Source: Paracoccus tegillarcae
GTDB lineage: Bacteria > Pseudomonadota > Alphaproteobacteria > Rhodobacterales > Rhodobacteraceae
NCBI RefSeq assembly: GCF_002847305.1
Contig: NZ_CP025408.1
Location: 2,935,001-2,999,000 of the forward strand
DNA length: 64,000 nucleotides
Direction: 5' to 3'
Shown here: positions 19,578 to 27,450 of the stretch, one piece after another
How positions within the stretch are numbered: the first letter of the stretch is position 1
Layout of the letters: the number at the start of each line of letters is the position of its first letter
Translations under genes and position numbers: made by a program
The notes under the pieces: model-generated
The model's input: the letters and a program-made list of their open reading frames with translations, nothing else
The model's database searches: none
What the model was told of the DNA's origin: nothing

Positions 19578-20056
19578 GCCGTCTAAGCAAGATCGAGATC
19601 GACGACAGCGCGATCCCGCCCGCCACGCCGGAAATGGAACAGGAGCGCAAGGTCGCGATCTTCGATTTGCTGGAAGATAACAGCTTCGAGGTTCCGGGCC
19701 GCGACGGCCAAGCTGCGCCCGATGGCCCCTATGTGCTGGATCTGGCGATCCGCGAGGGGCGGCTGGTCTTTGATCTGGACAGTGAGGCCGCCGAAAAGGT
19801 GGCTGAATTTCACCTGTCGCTCGGGCCGTTCCGGCAGGTGGTCAAGGATTACTTTCAGATCTGCGAAAGCTATTTCGATGCGGTGAAAAAGCTGCCACCC
19901 GCCCAGATCGAGGCCATCGACATGGCCCGGCGCGGTATCCACAACGAAGGTGCGCGCACCTTGCAGGAACGGCTTGAGGGCAAGGCCAGTCTTGATATCG
20001 ACACGGCAAGACGCCTGTTCACCCTGATCTGTGCCCTGATTCCGCAAAAGGCCTGA
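19574..20056 (+). CDS. UPF0262 family protein
   Basis: A 160-residue protein of the UPF0262 family, found almost only in alphaproteobacteria. Recognisable blocks are LSKIEIDD, EQERKVAIFDLLEDNSFEV, YVLDLAIREGRLVFDL, LSLGPFRQVVKDYFQICESYFDA and IDMARRGIHNEGA. No catalytic motif is evident. ATG 19574 overlaps the SemiSWEET stop. Its fixed position between hisD and a phosphatase gene suggests co-expression, not a histidine-pathway role. Confidence 0.85.
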   Translation: MSRLSKIEIDDSAIPPATPEMEQERKVAIFDLLEDNSFEVPGRDGQAAPDGPYVLDLAIREGRLVFDLDSEAAEKVAEFHLSLGPFRQVVKDYFQICESYFDAVKKLPPAQIEAIDMARRGIHNEGARTLQERLEGKASLDIDTARRLFTLICALIPQKA

Positions 20057-20059
20057 ACG

Positions 20060-20518
20060 ATGGCGGCGGAGATTCCCGGCTCGGTGCTGTTCTGCTGCGA
20101 TCACAACGCCATCCGTTCGCCCATGGCGGAAGGGATGATGAAGAAATTTTACGGCCGCTCTGCCTATGTGCAGTCCGCCGGGGTCAAGAATGATCTGGAA
20201 ATAGATGGCTTTGCGGTGTCTGTTTGCGACGAGATCGGCGTGACGCTGACAAACCATCGCACCCGCAGCTTTGAGGAAATGAAGGCCTGGGGCGATGATC
20301 TGGGCGGGTTCGATCTGGTCGTGGCGCTGTCTCCGGCCAGTCAGCGACTGGCGCTGGAACTGACGCGGCTTTACCACCTGCATGTGGAATATTGGCCGAT
20401 CATGGACCCGACCGGCATGGCCGAAGGACGCGAGGCCAAGCTGAACATGTACCGCCAGACCCGCGATCAGATCCGCAAGACGATGATCAACCGCTTTGGC
20501 GAGCCGGCAACCGAATAG
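20060..20518 (+). CDS. Low-molecular-weight protein tyrosine phosphatase-like protein
   Basis: A 152-residue LMW-PTP/ArsC-fold protein. The CX5R loop is CDHNAIRS (C13, R19), preceded by VLFC, and the general-acid Asp lies in WPIMDPTGM near 114-122. Family members dephosphorylate phosphotyrosine or reduce arsenate; the loop has the PTP spacing. It starts 3 bp after UPF0262 and ends the operon. Downstream, ribN converges from the other strand. The exact substrate is unknown. Confidence 0.85.
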   Translation: MAAEIPGSVLFCCDHNAIRSPMAEGMMKKFYGRSAYVQSAGVKNDLEIDGFAVSVCDEIGVTLTNHRTRSFEEMKAWGDDLGGFDLVVALSPASQRLALELTRLYHLHVEYWPIMDPTGMAEGREAKLNMYRQTRDQIRKTMINRFGEPATE

Positions 20519-20533
20519 CGCAAATCCCGGCGA

Positions 20534-21430
20534 TCACTTGACCGCCAGGTTCGCCCCGTGTTCCTCGCGCGCCAAGAGCCAAAGCGACGCCCCGACGATC
20601 AGCGCCGAGCCCAGCCACATGCTGCCCGGCGGCACGAAGCCAAAGGCAAGGATGCCCAGACCGACATTGAAGGGCAGTTTCACATGGTCGAAGGGCTGCA
20701 GAAAGGCCGCGTCGGCGGTCGCATAGGCGCGGGCCAGCGCGTATTGCGCAAGCGCGGTCAACAGGCCGGCCACAGCCAGCGTTGTGATGGCCGCCGCGCC
20801 GGGCAGGGCAAAGCCGCCGGCACCCGGAAACAGCGCCAGCCCCGCGTTCAACGGTGTCAGCAGCGCCAGCAGATAGAGGGTCAGTGCCTCGGGGCTTTCG
20901 GTGGCGGTCATGCGCTTGGTCATCAGCGACGACCCCGCCCATAGCGCCGCGGCCGCCACCGGCGCCAGTGCCCAGGGGGTAAAGGCATCAGACCAGGGTT
21001 GCAGGATCACCGCACCGCCCAGAATGCCAAGGGCAACGGCGATCCAGCGGGGCGAGGTCACACGCTCGCCCAGCAGCAGTGCGGCACCAGCGGTCACGAA
21101 GAACGGTGACAGCATGATCAGCGAAATCGCCTGCCAGATCGGCACATGTGCCAGACCCAGCACCCATAGCTGCACGCCGCCCACGGCCAGCCCGACCCGC
21201 AACAGATGTGCGCCGAACCGGCGCGTGCGAAAATCGGCCCGGCTGACGGCCAGCCAGGGCAGGGTGAACAGCAGTGCTGTCAGATATTGCCAGAATGTGA
21301 TGGTCGGCGCGGCAATGCCCAGCCCCATGGCGGCATATTGCACCAGCGTGTTGACCACGGCGAACATCGCGCCGGCCAGGATCATCAGCGCCGCACCGGT
21401 GGCGGTTGGCGACGAGAACATACGAGTCAT
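20534..21430 (-). CDS. ribN: Riboflavin importer of the EamA/DMT superfamily
   Basis: A 298-residue membrane protein with about ten hydrophobic segments arranged as two EamA repeats. By itself this is a generic DMT transporter, but its 5' leader is a full FMN riboswitch, and RibN proteins of alphaproteobacteria are EamA transporters under FMN riboswitch control. I infer riboflavin uptake across the inner membrane. ATG 21430 follows an AAGGGA ribosome-binding site that lies in the 3' arm of a leader stem. The gene stands alone and converges on the phosphatase gene. Confidence 0.82.
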   Translation of the reverse strand: MTRMFSSPTATGAALMILAGAMFAVVNTLVQYAAMGLGIAAPTITFWQYLTALLFTLPWLAVSRADFRTRRFGAHLLRVGLAVGGVQLWVLGLAHVPIWQAISLIMLSPFFVTAGAALLLGERVTSPRWIAVALGILGGAVILQPWSDAFTPWALAPVAAAALWAGSSLMTKRMTATESPEALTLYLLALLTPLNAGLALFPGAGGFALPGAAAITTLAVAGLLTALAQYALARAYATADAAFLQPFDHVKLPFNVGLGILAFGFVPPGSMWLGSALIVGASLWLLAREEHGANLAVK

Positions 21431-21432
21431 GG

Positions 21433-21478
21433 CGTCATCCCTTCGTTACGCACATAACCCAAGGCAAACAGGATGACG
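21433..21478 (-). promoter_or_regulatory. Shine-Dalgarno-sequestering stem of the ribN leader
   Basis: On the transcript CGTCATCC (21478-21471) can pair with GGATGACG (21440-21433), which contains part of the AAGGGA ribosome-binding site just before the ribN ATG. A further stem TTGCCGC/GCGGCAA (about 21479-21499) stands between it and the aptamer. This fits a translational-control expression platform that closes when FMN is bound. Confidence 0.65.
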
Positions 21479-21506
21479 TTGCCGCGCGACCGGCGGCAAG
21501 GTTTCC

Positions 21507-21633
21507 CGTTCTCTTTCATCCGGACTGTGACCGTCGGCCCTGGAATTGCACCAGATCTGCTGACCCTTGACCATCGCCAAGGCGCTCGCGGGCTGTAACC
21601 GCCGGTGGGGAATTTCGCCCCGCCCTGAGAACG
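21507..21633 (-). ncRNA. FMN riboswitch (RFN element)
   Basis: The minus strand carries all conserved FMN aptamer blocks in order: AGGGCGGGGCGAAATTCCCC, ACCGGCGGT, AGCCCGCGAGCG, GCAGATCTGGT, AATTCCAGGGCCGACGGT, ACAGTCCGGATG and AGAGAACG. The P1 helix is closed by CGTTCTC (21633-21627) and GAGAACG (21513-21507). It lies 77 bp upstream of the ribN ATG. FMN binding represses flavin uptake or synthesis genes. Confidence 0.95.
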
Positions 21634-21659
21634 ACGCGGCCCAAACAGCCGCGTCGTTC
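21629..21659 (-). terminator. 12-bp perfect hairpin between DUF1127 and the FMN riboswitch
   Basis: GAACGACGCGGC and GCCGCGTCGTTC form a perfect 12-bp stem with a 7-nt loop, 33 bp after the DUF1127 stop. It looks like that gene's terminator but lacks a U tract. Its 3' arm shares five bases with the P1 strand of the FMN aptamer, so the two structures exclude each other. Confidence 0.6.
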
Positions 21660-21691
21660 AGTTAGGGTGAAGCTGGCCATTCGACAAGTGC

Positions 21692-21925
21692 CTAGCTGCG
21701 GGCGCGAAAGTATTCCGGTGCGTCCCACATCGTTCGTTTGGCCTCGTCCTCGGCCTGCTCGCGGGTAATGCCAATGTCGTGCAACTGTTCATCGGTCAGT
21801 CTGGACAGGTCAGCGCGCGTCTTGCGAACGTCGAATGCGGTCAGGATACGCTCTAACCAGTTCGGACGCGGGATGATGCCGGTCCCGGTAACGACACGGG
21901 CCATCGCGGTTGATCTATAGGCCAT
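21692..21925 (-). CDS. DUF1127 small protein
   Basis: A 77-residue protein with the DUF1127 core RKTRADLSRLTDEQLHDIGITREQAEDEAKR at about 35-65. These short Arg-rich proteins are widespread in alphaproteobacteria; some bind RNA or affect phosphate and stress responses. The start is supported by AGGAGG 8 bases upstream. It is divergent from a LysR gene, with a large palindrome in the shared intergenic region; control by that regulator is inferred. Confidence 0.85.
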   Translation of the reverse strand: MAYRSTAMARVVTGTGIIPRPNWLERILTAFDVRKTRADLSRLTDEQLHDIGITREQAEDEAKRTMWDAPEYFRARS

Positions 21926-21946
21926 CGTTCAATCCTCCTGATACGA

Positions 21947-22001
21947 CTTATCATTAACAAAGATGAATGATTTGTTTGAATTCATCTGTTGTATTGATAA
22001 G
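21947..22001. promoter_or_regulatory. Large nested palindrome in the DUF1127/LysR intergenic region
   Basis: CTTATCA (21947-21953) pairs with TGATAAG (21995-22001), and inside it AGATGAAT (21961-21968) pairs with ATTCATCT (21980-21987). With one bulge the pairing is almost continuous over 22 bases per arm. It lies just upstream of the DUF1127 ribosome-binding site. A second small dyad CATTC/GAATG is at 22018-22034. It is the natural site for the adjacent LysR protein. Confidence 0.6.
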
Positions 22002-22066
22002 ATGGCACCTGACAGAGCATTCGTAAAATGAATGATTTTGATCCGATGTATCAGGGGTTCTGAACG

Positions 22067-22936
22067 ATGAGAAATCTGGATATCGCCACGCTGAGGTCGT
22101 TGCAGGCGGTTGCCGAATATGGCGCGGTCACCCGCGCGGCAGAGGCGCTGAACATGACCCAAAGCGCATTGTCCATGCAGATCAAGCGGCTGGAAGAGGT
22201 GTTTGACCGGCCATTGCTGGAAAAGGCAGGGCGCGGGGTGGTGCTGACCGATTTCGCGCAACTGCTGCTGACCGACAGCCGCAAATTGGTCGCGCAGAAT
22301 GATGCGATCATCAGCCGGTTCACGGGCGTGCTGCCCGATAGTCGACTGCGGGTCGGACTGACCACCGACTGGCCACCCCTGCATCTGACCCATGCCGTGC
22401 GGCGGTTTCGCGCGGCGCATCCAAATGTCGAAATCGTACTGACCGACGGTGGCAGTATTGATCTGCTGAAACAGTTCGGGCGCGGTGAGCTGGACGTGAT
22501 CCTGACCACAGAGGCCGATTGCAGCGAGGGAGGTGTCAACCTGATGCAGGTTCCGCTGGTCTGGGTCGGGGCGCATGGTGGCACCGCCTGGCAGCAGCGT
22601 CCTCTGGCTCTGACCAATGGTCTATACTGCGCCTTCCTGACGATCGGGGTTGCGCAACTGGAGCGCGCCGGCATGGCATGGGAACATGCCTCCGGTATTG
22701 GCGGATGCGAACGCAATCTGATGCTGACGGCTGCGGATCAGGGGGTCAATATCCTGCTGCAGACCCAGACGCGCGATGGCCTGCAGCGCATCGACCACGG
22801 TGGTGCATTACCACCTTTGCCGCCGGCGTTTCTGAACATGTATCTGACCGACGGCAATGTCGGCGACATGGCAAGCGAGTTCGGCTGCTACCTGCGCCGC
22901 GCCGTGAAGGAAGAGGTGCAAGAGCAGGCGGCCTGA
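22067..22936 (+). CDS. LysR family transcriptional regulator
   Basis: A 289-residue LTTR. The N-terminal winged helix is clear: LDIATLRSLQAVAEYGAVTRAAEALNMTQSALSMQIKRLEEVFDRPLLEK (about 3-52). The effector domain starts near 88 with LRVGLTTDW. LysR proteins usually control a divergent neighbour and themselves, here DUF1127 across a strong palindrome. The effector is unknown. The SRP RNA gene follows on the opposite strand. Confidence 0.9.
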   Translation: MRNLDIATLRSLQAVAEYGAVTRAAEALNMTQSALSMQIKRLEEVFDRPLLEKAGRGVVLTDFAQLLLTDSRKLVAQNDAIISRFTGVLPDSRLRVGLTTDWPPLHLTHAVRRFRAAHPNVEIVLTDGGSIDLLKQFGRGELDVILTTEADCSEGGVNLMQVPLVWVGAHGGTAWQQRPLALTNGLYCAFLTIGVAQLERAGMAWEHASGIGGCERNLMLTAADQGVNILLQTQTRDGLQRIDHGGALPPLPPAFLNMYLTDGNVGDMASEFGCYLRRAVKEEVQEQAA

Positions 22937-22963
22937 GATTGCGGGTCATCTGCTGGGGGGGTG

Positions 22964-23064
22964 GGTGAGAGGCTGGACAGCGACCCAAGCGAAAACTCGT
23001 TGCGGCTGCTTCCTTCCGGACCTGACCGGGTTGGCGAGATGCATGCCCGCGCCAACCTCTCACC
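22964..23064 (-). ncRNA. ffs: 4.5S signal recognition particle RNA
   Basis: The minus strand has the universally conserved SRP domain IV: GGTCAGGTCCGGAAGGAAGC followed by AGCC, inside a long hairpin whose ends GGTGAGAGG (23064-23056) and CCTCTCACC (22972-22964) pair perfectly. The length of about 101 nt is that of the small bacterial form. With Ffh it targets membrane proteins to the translocon. The exact 5' and 3' ends are estimated from the terminal stem. Confidence 0.93.
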
Positions 23065-23093
23065 GCGATAGATATGTCAGCCCGTCGTCGGGT

Positions 23094-24980
23094 TCAACCC
23101 CGTGAAAGATTCAGGCGAATGCGGATAAAGCCGTCTTCGGTCTTGCCCGCACATTCAAGGCCATAGCCGCTATCATCCCCAGTCCGTTCCAGATAGCGCA
23201 TGGCAGAGGGACCGGTTTCGAGGATGGCCGAAGCCCCTTCGACGGGGACAAAGCCCCAGGGACGCACATCCGATGGGCGCACCCGGCGACGGCGGCGGAC
23301 ATAGCGGCGCAAAACATCGCGGGTCAGCGATTCGTCATCCAGAACGACGCGATTGCCGCCCACCAGCGGACCGAACAATCCGCAGGTTGCCAGCCGATAG
23401 GAATTTGTCGCCAGCAGGAATTTATCGTCGTCACCGACCTTGCGTCCGTGATGGGTTAGATCGCGGATGCGCGAGGCCTCGGGATTGATCAGCCGGCCCG
23501 TGGGGCTATAGCGGCGCGGGCTGGTCAGATCGATCTGCCAGCCAAGCCCGTCGATCACGTCGAAATTATAGCTGGGGAAATCGGGCTCGATCAAAGGCTG
23601 ATCGGTCTGTCCGGGCTCGACCTGGCGAAAGATGCTGGCGGACCGTTCCAGCCAGCCACGCAACTGGGCGCCGTAGGTTTCGATCGCGCAGACGCGGTTG
23701 GGATAGAAATAAAGATCGGCCAGACTGCGCAGCGTCAATATGCCGGCGGGCACGTCGGTATAGCAGTCGGGTCCACCTCGCCCGCCCGCCCGAAAGGGTG
23801 CGACAGCAGACAGGATCGGCAGCCCGTCCCATTCCGTACCGCGCAACATGCGCCGCACATGCCAGCGCTGCGCCATGGCCACCAGCCTGAGGCCGGGATC
23901 CTGACCGATCAAAGAGAAATAACTGGTCAACGGCGCCTCGGTCCGACCCACGCGGCGGCGGATGTGGCGCAAGGTTTCGCGGTGAGGGGCCAGCGTGGCT
24001 GAATAGACCCGCTTGACCGGCTGGTGTTTGCGGTCGACCGGCTCTGCCGCCACCTTGAAGTTCGTGATGCTCCACTTGCCGTCCGTACCGCATTGCAGGT
24101 CGAGGTCAACGACCCCCAGATGCGAGCCGCCAAAGCCTGCCATGACAGCGGGTTTGCCCATCAGCGTGCCCCGTGCCGGGTCGACGCCCGGCGCCCGGGC
24201 AAAGGCCGCCGAGGGGAAAACCTCATGCGTATGACCGGCGATCACCACGTCGATTTCGGGCAGGGCGGCCAGAGCGGTCGATGCCTGATCGCCCGGGTGA
24301 ATTGGGTGTACGGGCCCGATGCCATTATGGGATAGGGCGATGATCAGGTCTGCACCCGCCGCCTTGAGTTGGGGCAGCACGCGCTTGGCGCTGGCCACGA
24401 TGTCTTCGCCGTCCAACTCGCCCATCAGGTGACGATCCCAATCGACCGTCTGGGGCGGCGCAAAGCCGACCACCCCGATGCGTATAGGATGCAACAGGCC
24501 GCGGGCGTCGCGCAGGTCGCGTTGCAGCAGCAGCCACGGCGCAAAGCCCGGCCCCGCCGTCGGCATCAGATTGGCGACGGTAAAGGGAAAATGCGCGGCA
24601 CCCAGTACGCGACGCAGGAAACTGAGGCCAAAATTGAAGTCGTGATTGCCCAGAGTGGCCGCGTCATAGCCAAGCGCGTTCATCGCCGCGATCGCCGGGT
24701 GCGGGCTGCGAGACGATACACCGCGCACTTCGGCAATATATTCGCCGAGTGAATTCCCCTGCAGGAAATCGCCGTTGTCCAACAGCAGTGAATTGGGTTG
24801 TTCCGCGCGCCGCGCCTCGATCAGGGATGCGGTGCGCGCAAGCCCGATGCGGTCAGACGGCTTGTCAGCCAGATAGTTGTAGGGCAGCACGTGCATATGC
24901 GTGTCGGTTGTGGCCATGATCCGCAGAGCAAGCGTTGTCGTGTCGCTTACCCAACCTTGAGGCCCCGCCGCTGTTGTCAT
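23094..24980 (-). CDS. cpdB: 2',3'-cyclic-nucleotide 2'-phosphodiesterase/3'-nucleotidase-like
   Basis: A 628-residue protein (from ATG 24980; an in-frame GTG at 25064 would add 28 residues) with the two-domain 5'-nucleotidase/CpdB fold. Metallophosphatase motifs are TTDTHMHV, LGNHDFNFG and IAGHTHEVFPS; the C-terminal domain supplies the nucleotide pocket (FLLATNSYRLA). CpdB normally works in the periplasm on 2',3'-cyclic nucleotides, but neither start gives a convincing signal peptide. Neither start has a strong ribosome-binding site. A single gene, downstream neighbour is SRP RNA. Confidence 0.82.
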   Translation of the reverse strand: MTTAAGPQGWVSDTTTLALRIMATTDTHMHVLPYNYLADKPSDRIGLARTASLIEARRAEQPNSLLLDNGDFLQGNSLGEYIAEVRGVSSRSPHPAIAAMNALGYDAATLGNHDFNFGLSFLRRVLGAAHFPFTVANLMPTAGPGFAPWLLLQRDLRDARGLLHPIRIGVVGFAPPQTVDWDRHLMGELDGEDIVASAKRVLPQLKAAGADLIIALSHNGIGPVHPIHPGDQASTALAALPEIDVVIAGHTHEVFPSAAFARAPGVDPARGTLMGKPAVMAGFGGSHLGVVDLDLQCGTDGKWSITNFKVAAEPVDRKHQPVKRVYSATLAPHRETLRHIRRRVGRTEAPLTSYFSLIGQDPGLRLVAMAQRWHVRRMLRGTEWDGLPILSAVAPFRAGGRGGPDCYTDVPAGILTLRSLADLYFYPNRVCAIETYGAQLRGWLERSASIFRQVEPGQTDQPLIEPDFPSYNFDVIDGLGWQIDLTSPRRYSPTGRLINPEASRIRDLTHHGRKVGDDDKFLLATNSYRLATCGLFGPLVGGNRVVLDDESLTRDVLRRYVRRRRRVRPSDVRPWGFVPVEGASAILETGPSAMRYLERTGDDSGYGLECAGKTEDGFIRIRLNLSRG

Positions 24981-25299
24981 GCCACTGTGTCCGTCCGCCA
25001 CCTCTGATACCTTATTCGCGTCATCTTTGACCGGCACTGTCGAGTGCCGGACCGCTTTAGCCACGCGGCAGGCAAGACCGCGACTTCCGCCAGCGATTTT
25101 CTGCCAATTCGTCGCAGTTCACAACTATTGATTGATCAATTGCGGCGATGGGGCCAGCGAAATAACGTTTTCGCGACGAATCAGTTGCGCAACGACCACG
25201 ATTTTACGCAACAATTGCTTGAAAATTCTTGCATGACCACGTAGACGGCTCGACGCCCATGCGGCGATGTTAACTCCTTTTATGCGTCAGGCTGGTTGT
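24981..25299. other. Gap between divergent cpdB and SRPBCC genes
   Basis: About 320 bp, becoming A+T-rich at 25110-25240, presumably holding both promoters. ATTCGTCGC (25107-25115) is repeated inverted as GCGACGAAT (25173-25181). A TTGATCAA palindrome lies at about 25132-25139. No gene is convincing; the left part may be the 5' end of cpdB if GTG 25064 is used. Confidence 0.4.
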
Positions 25300-25758
25300 A
25301 TGAAGTTTTCGACACGCAAGGAAACCGAACTGGCCGCAGAAGACCTGTACCGGTCGATCAGCGATTTTGACTGGTTCGAGCATATAGTGCAGCGGCGCGG
25401 AGCCGCCATCACCCGCAGCGACAAGTCGAAGCCGGCCACGGGTGGCAGGGCGTGGGATATTCGTTTTCAGTGGCGCGGTCGTCGGCGCATGCTGCACCTT
25501 GTCGTGACCGAGATCGACCGGCCCGAGCGGCTGATCATGAAAGGCGAGTCCGAGGCCTTTGATCTGACCATCACGATGACCGTTGTTGCATTGGGCAGGA
25601 CGCGTTCGCGTCTGATCTTTGAAATCGATCTGCGCCCGCGCACCATGCGCGCGCGCCTGATGTTGCAAACTGCCAAGCTGGGCAAATCCCAACTGGACAA
25701 GCAATTCGACCGCGGTATCGAAACGCTGCTGAACCAGATGACCGCCGAACGCGCCTGA
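25300..25758 (+). CDS. SRPBCC (START-like) family protein
   Basis: A 152-residue single-domain protein with the SRPBCC pattern: LAAEDLYRSISDFDWFEHIVQRRG (N-terminal strand and helix), WDIRFQWRGRRRMLHLVVTEIDRPERLIMKG, then a strand and a long C-terminal helix (LGKSQLDKQFDRGIETLLNQM). Such proteins bind lipids or hydrophobic ligands in a deep cavity. Met25300 is preferred as the first residue of the fold, though the ribosome-binding site is weak. It converges on pheA. The ligand is unknown. Confidence 0.75.
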   Translation: MKFSTRKETELAAEDLYRSISDFDWFEHIVQRRGAAITRSDKSKPATGGRAWDIRFQWRGRRRMLHLVVTEIDRPERLIMKGESEAFDLTITMTVVALGRTRSRLIFEIDLRPRTMRARLMLQTAKLGKSQLDKQFDRGIETLLNQMTAERA

Positions 25759-25762
25759 GGCG

Positions 25763-26635
25763 CTATTCTTCGGGCAGGGCCGGGGCGTGCTCTGCGCGCA
25801 GGGGATCGGCCGGGTAGACGCCAAGAATGGTGAGGCTGGACGAAAAATAAGCCAGTTCATCCAGCGCGCGCCGCACATTCGCGTCATCGGGATGGCCCTC
25901 GATATCGGCGTAAAATTGCGTCGCGGTGAAAATGCCGTCGGCCATATAGCTTTCCAGCTTGGTCATGTTGACGCCATTGGTCGCGAAACCACCCATCGCC
26001 TTGTACAGTGCCGCCGGAATGTTGCGGACGCGAAAGACGAAGGTCGTCATCATCACCTTGGCGCGGCGTTGATGATTGTCGGCGCGTGACATGATCAGAA
26101 AGCGCGTTGTGTTATGGGCGTGATCCTCGATATGGCGGGCCAGAATCTGCAGGCCATGGATCTCGGCGGCCAGATCCGAGGCCAGAACGCCTGTTCTCCG
26201 CTCTCCGCTTTTTGCCAGTTCGGCTGCCGCTCCGGCGCTGTCCGCCGCCGCCTCACCGATGATGCCATAACGCGACAGATAGCTTGCCGATTGCGGCAGC
26301 AACACCAGATGGGCACGGACCTTGTTAATCTCTTCGATCTTGGTGCCGGGCAGCGCCATCAGGCTGATATGCACGCGCACAAAGGCCTCGTCCACGATAT
26401 GCAGCCCGGATGCCGGCAGCAGGCGATGGATGTCGGCCACCCGCCCATAGGTCGAGTTTTCGACCGGCAGCATTGCCAGATCGGCTTGCCCGCTGCGCAC
26501 GGCCTCGATCACATCCTCGAAGGTGCGGCAGGGCAGCGGTTCCAGTTCGGGGCGCGCGTTACGGCAGGCTTCGTGGCTGTAGGCGCCAAGCTCTCCCTGA
26601 AAGGCGATGCGATTGGTCGGGGCGTGTTGCGTCAT
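25763..26635 (-). CDS. pheA: Prephenate dehydratase
   Basis: A 290-residue monofunctional enzyme converting prephenate to phenylpyruvate for phenylalanine synthesis. The catalytic part starts IAFQGELGAYSHEA and contains LPVENSTYGRV and the essential NTTRF (Thr-Arg-Phe) motif near 182. The C-terminal ACT domain (from about 200) binds phenylalanine for feedback control; the usual ESRP motif is LESYM here, as seen in alphaproteobacterial enzymes. No chorismate mutase domain is fused. It is divergent from cycM. Confidence 0.95.
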   Translation of the reverse strand: MTQHAPTNRIAFQGELGAYSHEACRNARPELEPLPCRTFEDVIEAVRSGQADLAMLPVENSTYGRVADIHRLLPASGLHIVDEAFVRVHISLMALPGTKIEEINKVRAHLVLLPQSASYLSRYGIIGEAAADSAGAAAELAKSGERRTGVLASDLAAEIHGLQILARHIEDHAHNTTRFLIMSRADNHQRRAKVMMTTFVFRVRNIPAALYKAMGGFATNGVNMTKLESYMADGIFTATQFYADIEGHPDDANVRRALDELAYFSSSLTILGVYPADPLRAEHAPALPEE

Positions 26636-26778
26636 CCTGCGTTCCCTGCGACACTGCCGGGCGACAGTTTGTCACCTGCTTTCTGCGATATCGGGGCTAA
26701 CTATACCTTGATCCCGCAAAGAGAAAGCGGATAGATACAGGCCAAATTCAAGGCTTACCATTCCGGGGATCGCTGGCA

Positions 26779-27312
26779 ATGTTCGATACGATGACCATCA
26801 CCAAGACAGCAGGCGCGCTGATCGGTGCACTTCTCTTTCTGTTGCTCGCGAACTGGGCTGCCAGTGCCGTCTTTCATGTCGGCAGCAGCGCCAGTCACGG
26901 TGAAGAGGGCGAAGAGGGCCATCAACAGGCCTATACCATCGAGGTGCCGGAAACCGGCGAAGGCGGCGAGGCAGCCGTGGAAGAAGAGATCGATTTCGAC
27001 GCGCTCATGGCCTCGGCCGATGTTGCTGCAGGCGAAAAGGATTTCGGCAAATGCAAGGCGTGCCACAAGCTTGACGGCTCCGATGGCGTTGGCCCGCATC
27101 TGAACGGCGTGGTCGGTCGTGCCGTCGCCAGTATTGGTGGTTTCGCCTATTCCGATGGCATGGTCGAGCATGGCGGCGACTGGACCCATGACGCGCTGCA
27201 GGAATTCCTTGCCGATCCCAAGGGTGTCGTTTCGGGTACGAAAATGTCTTTTGCCGGTCTGAAAGATCCGCAGGACCGCGCCGACCTGATCGCCTATCTG
27301 GAAACGCAGTAA
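26779..27312 (+). CDS. cycM: Membrane-anchored cytochrome c552
   Basis: A 177-residue CycM-type cytochrome: an uncleaved N-terminal membrane anchor (about 11-31), an acidic Glu/Gly-rich linker (about 36-72), and a class I cytochrome c domain with heme motif CKACH (C92, C95, H96) and axial Met156 in GTKMSFAG. In Paracoccus this protein carries electrons from the bc1 complex to the aa3 oxidase. A hairpin terminator follows, so the gene is transcribed alone. Its presence is a main reason for placing the DNA near Paracoccus. Confidence 0.93.
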   Translation: MFDTMTITKTAGALIGALLFLLLANWAASAVFHVGSSASHGEEGEEGHQQAYTIEVPETGEGGEAAVEEEIDFDALMASADVAAGEKDFGKCKACHKLDGSDGVGPHLNGVVGRAVASIGGFAYSDGMVEHGGDWTHDALQEFLADPKGVVSGTKMSFAGLKDPQDRADLIAYLETQ

Positions 27313-27347
27313 CAGGCCGCGACGATCTCATCGCGAGTTGAAAACAG

Positions 27348-27376
27348 GGGCGCGGCCAATGGCTGCGCCCTTTCTC
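27348..27376 (+). terminator. Intrinsic terminator after cycM
   Basis: GGGCGCGGCC (27348-27357), loop AAT, GGCTGCGCCC (27361-27370) form a 10-bp stem with one G-U pair, followed by TTTCTCGTT. It lies 36 bp after the cycM stop. Confidence 0.8.
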
Positions 27377-27450
27377 GTTCACGAAAACGCGGCTTGATCC
27401 TGTTGCCTGCGCTGCCTAGCGTTAAGAAAATTAGCCAAACGGGGATCGTT

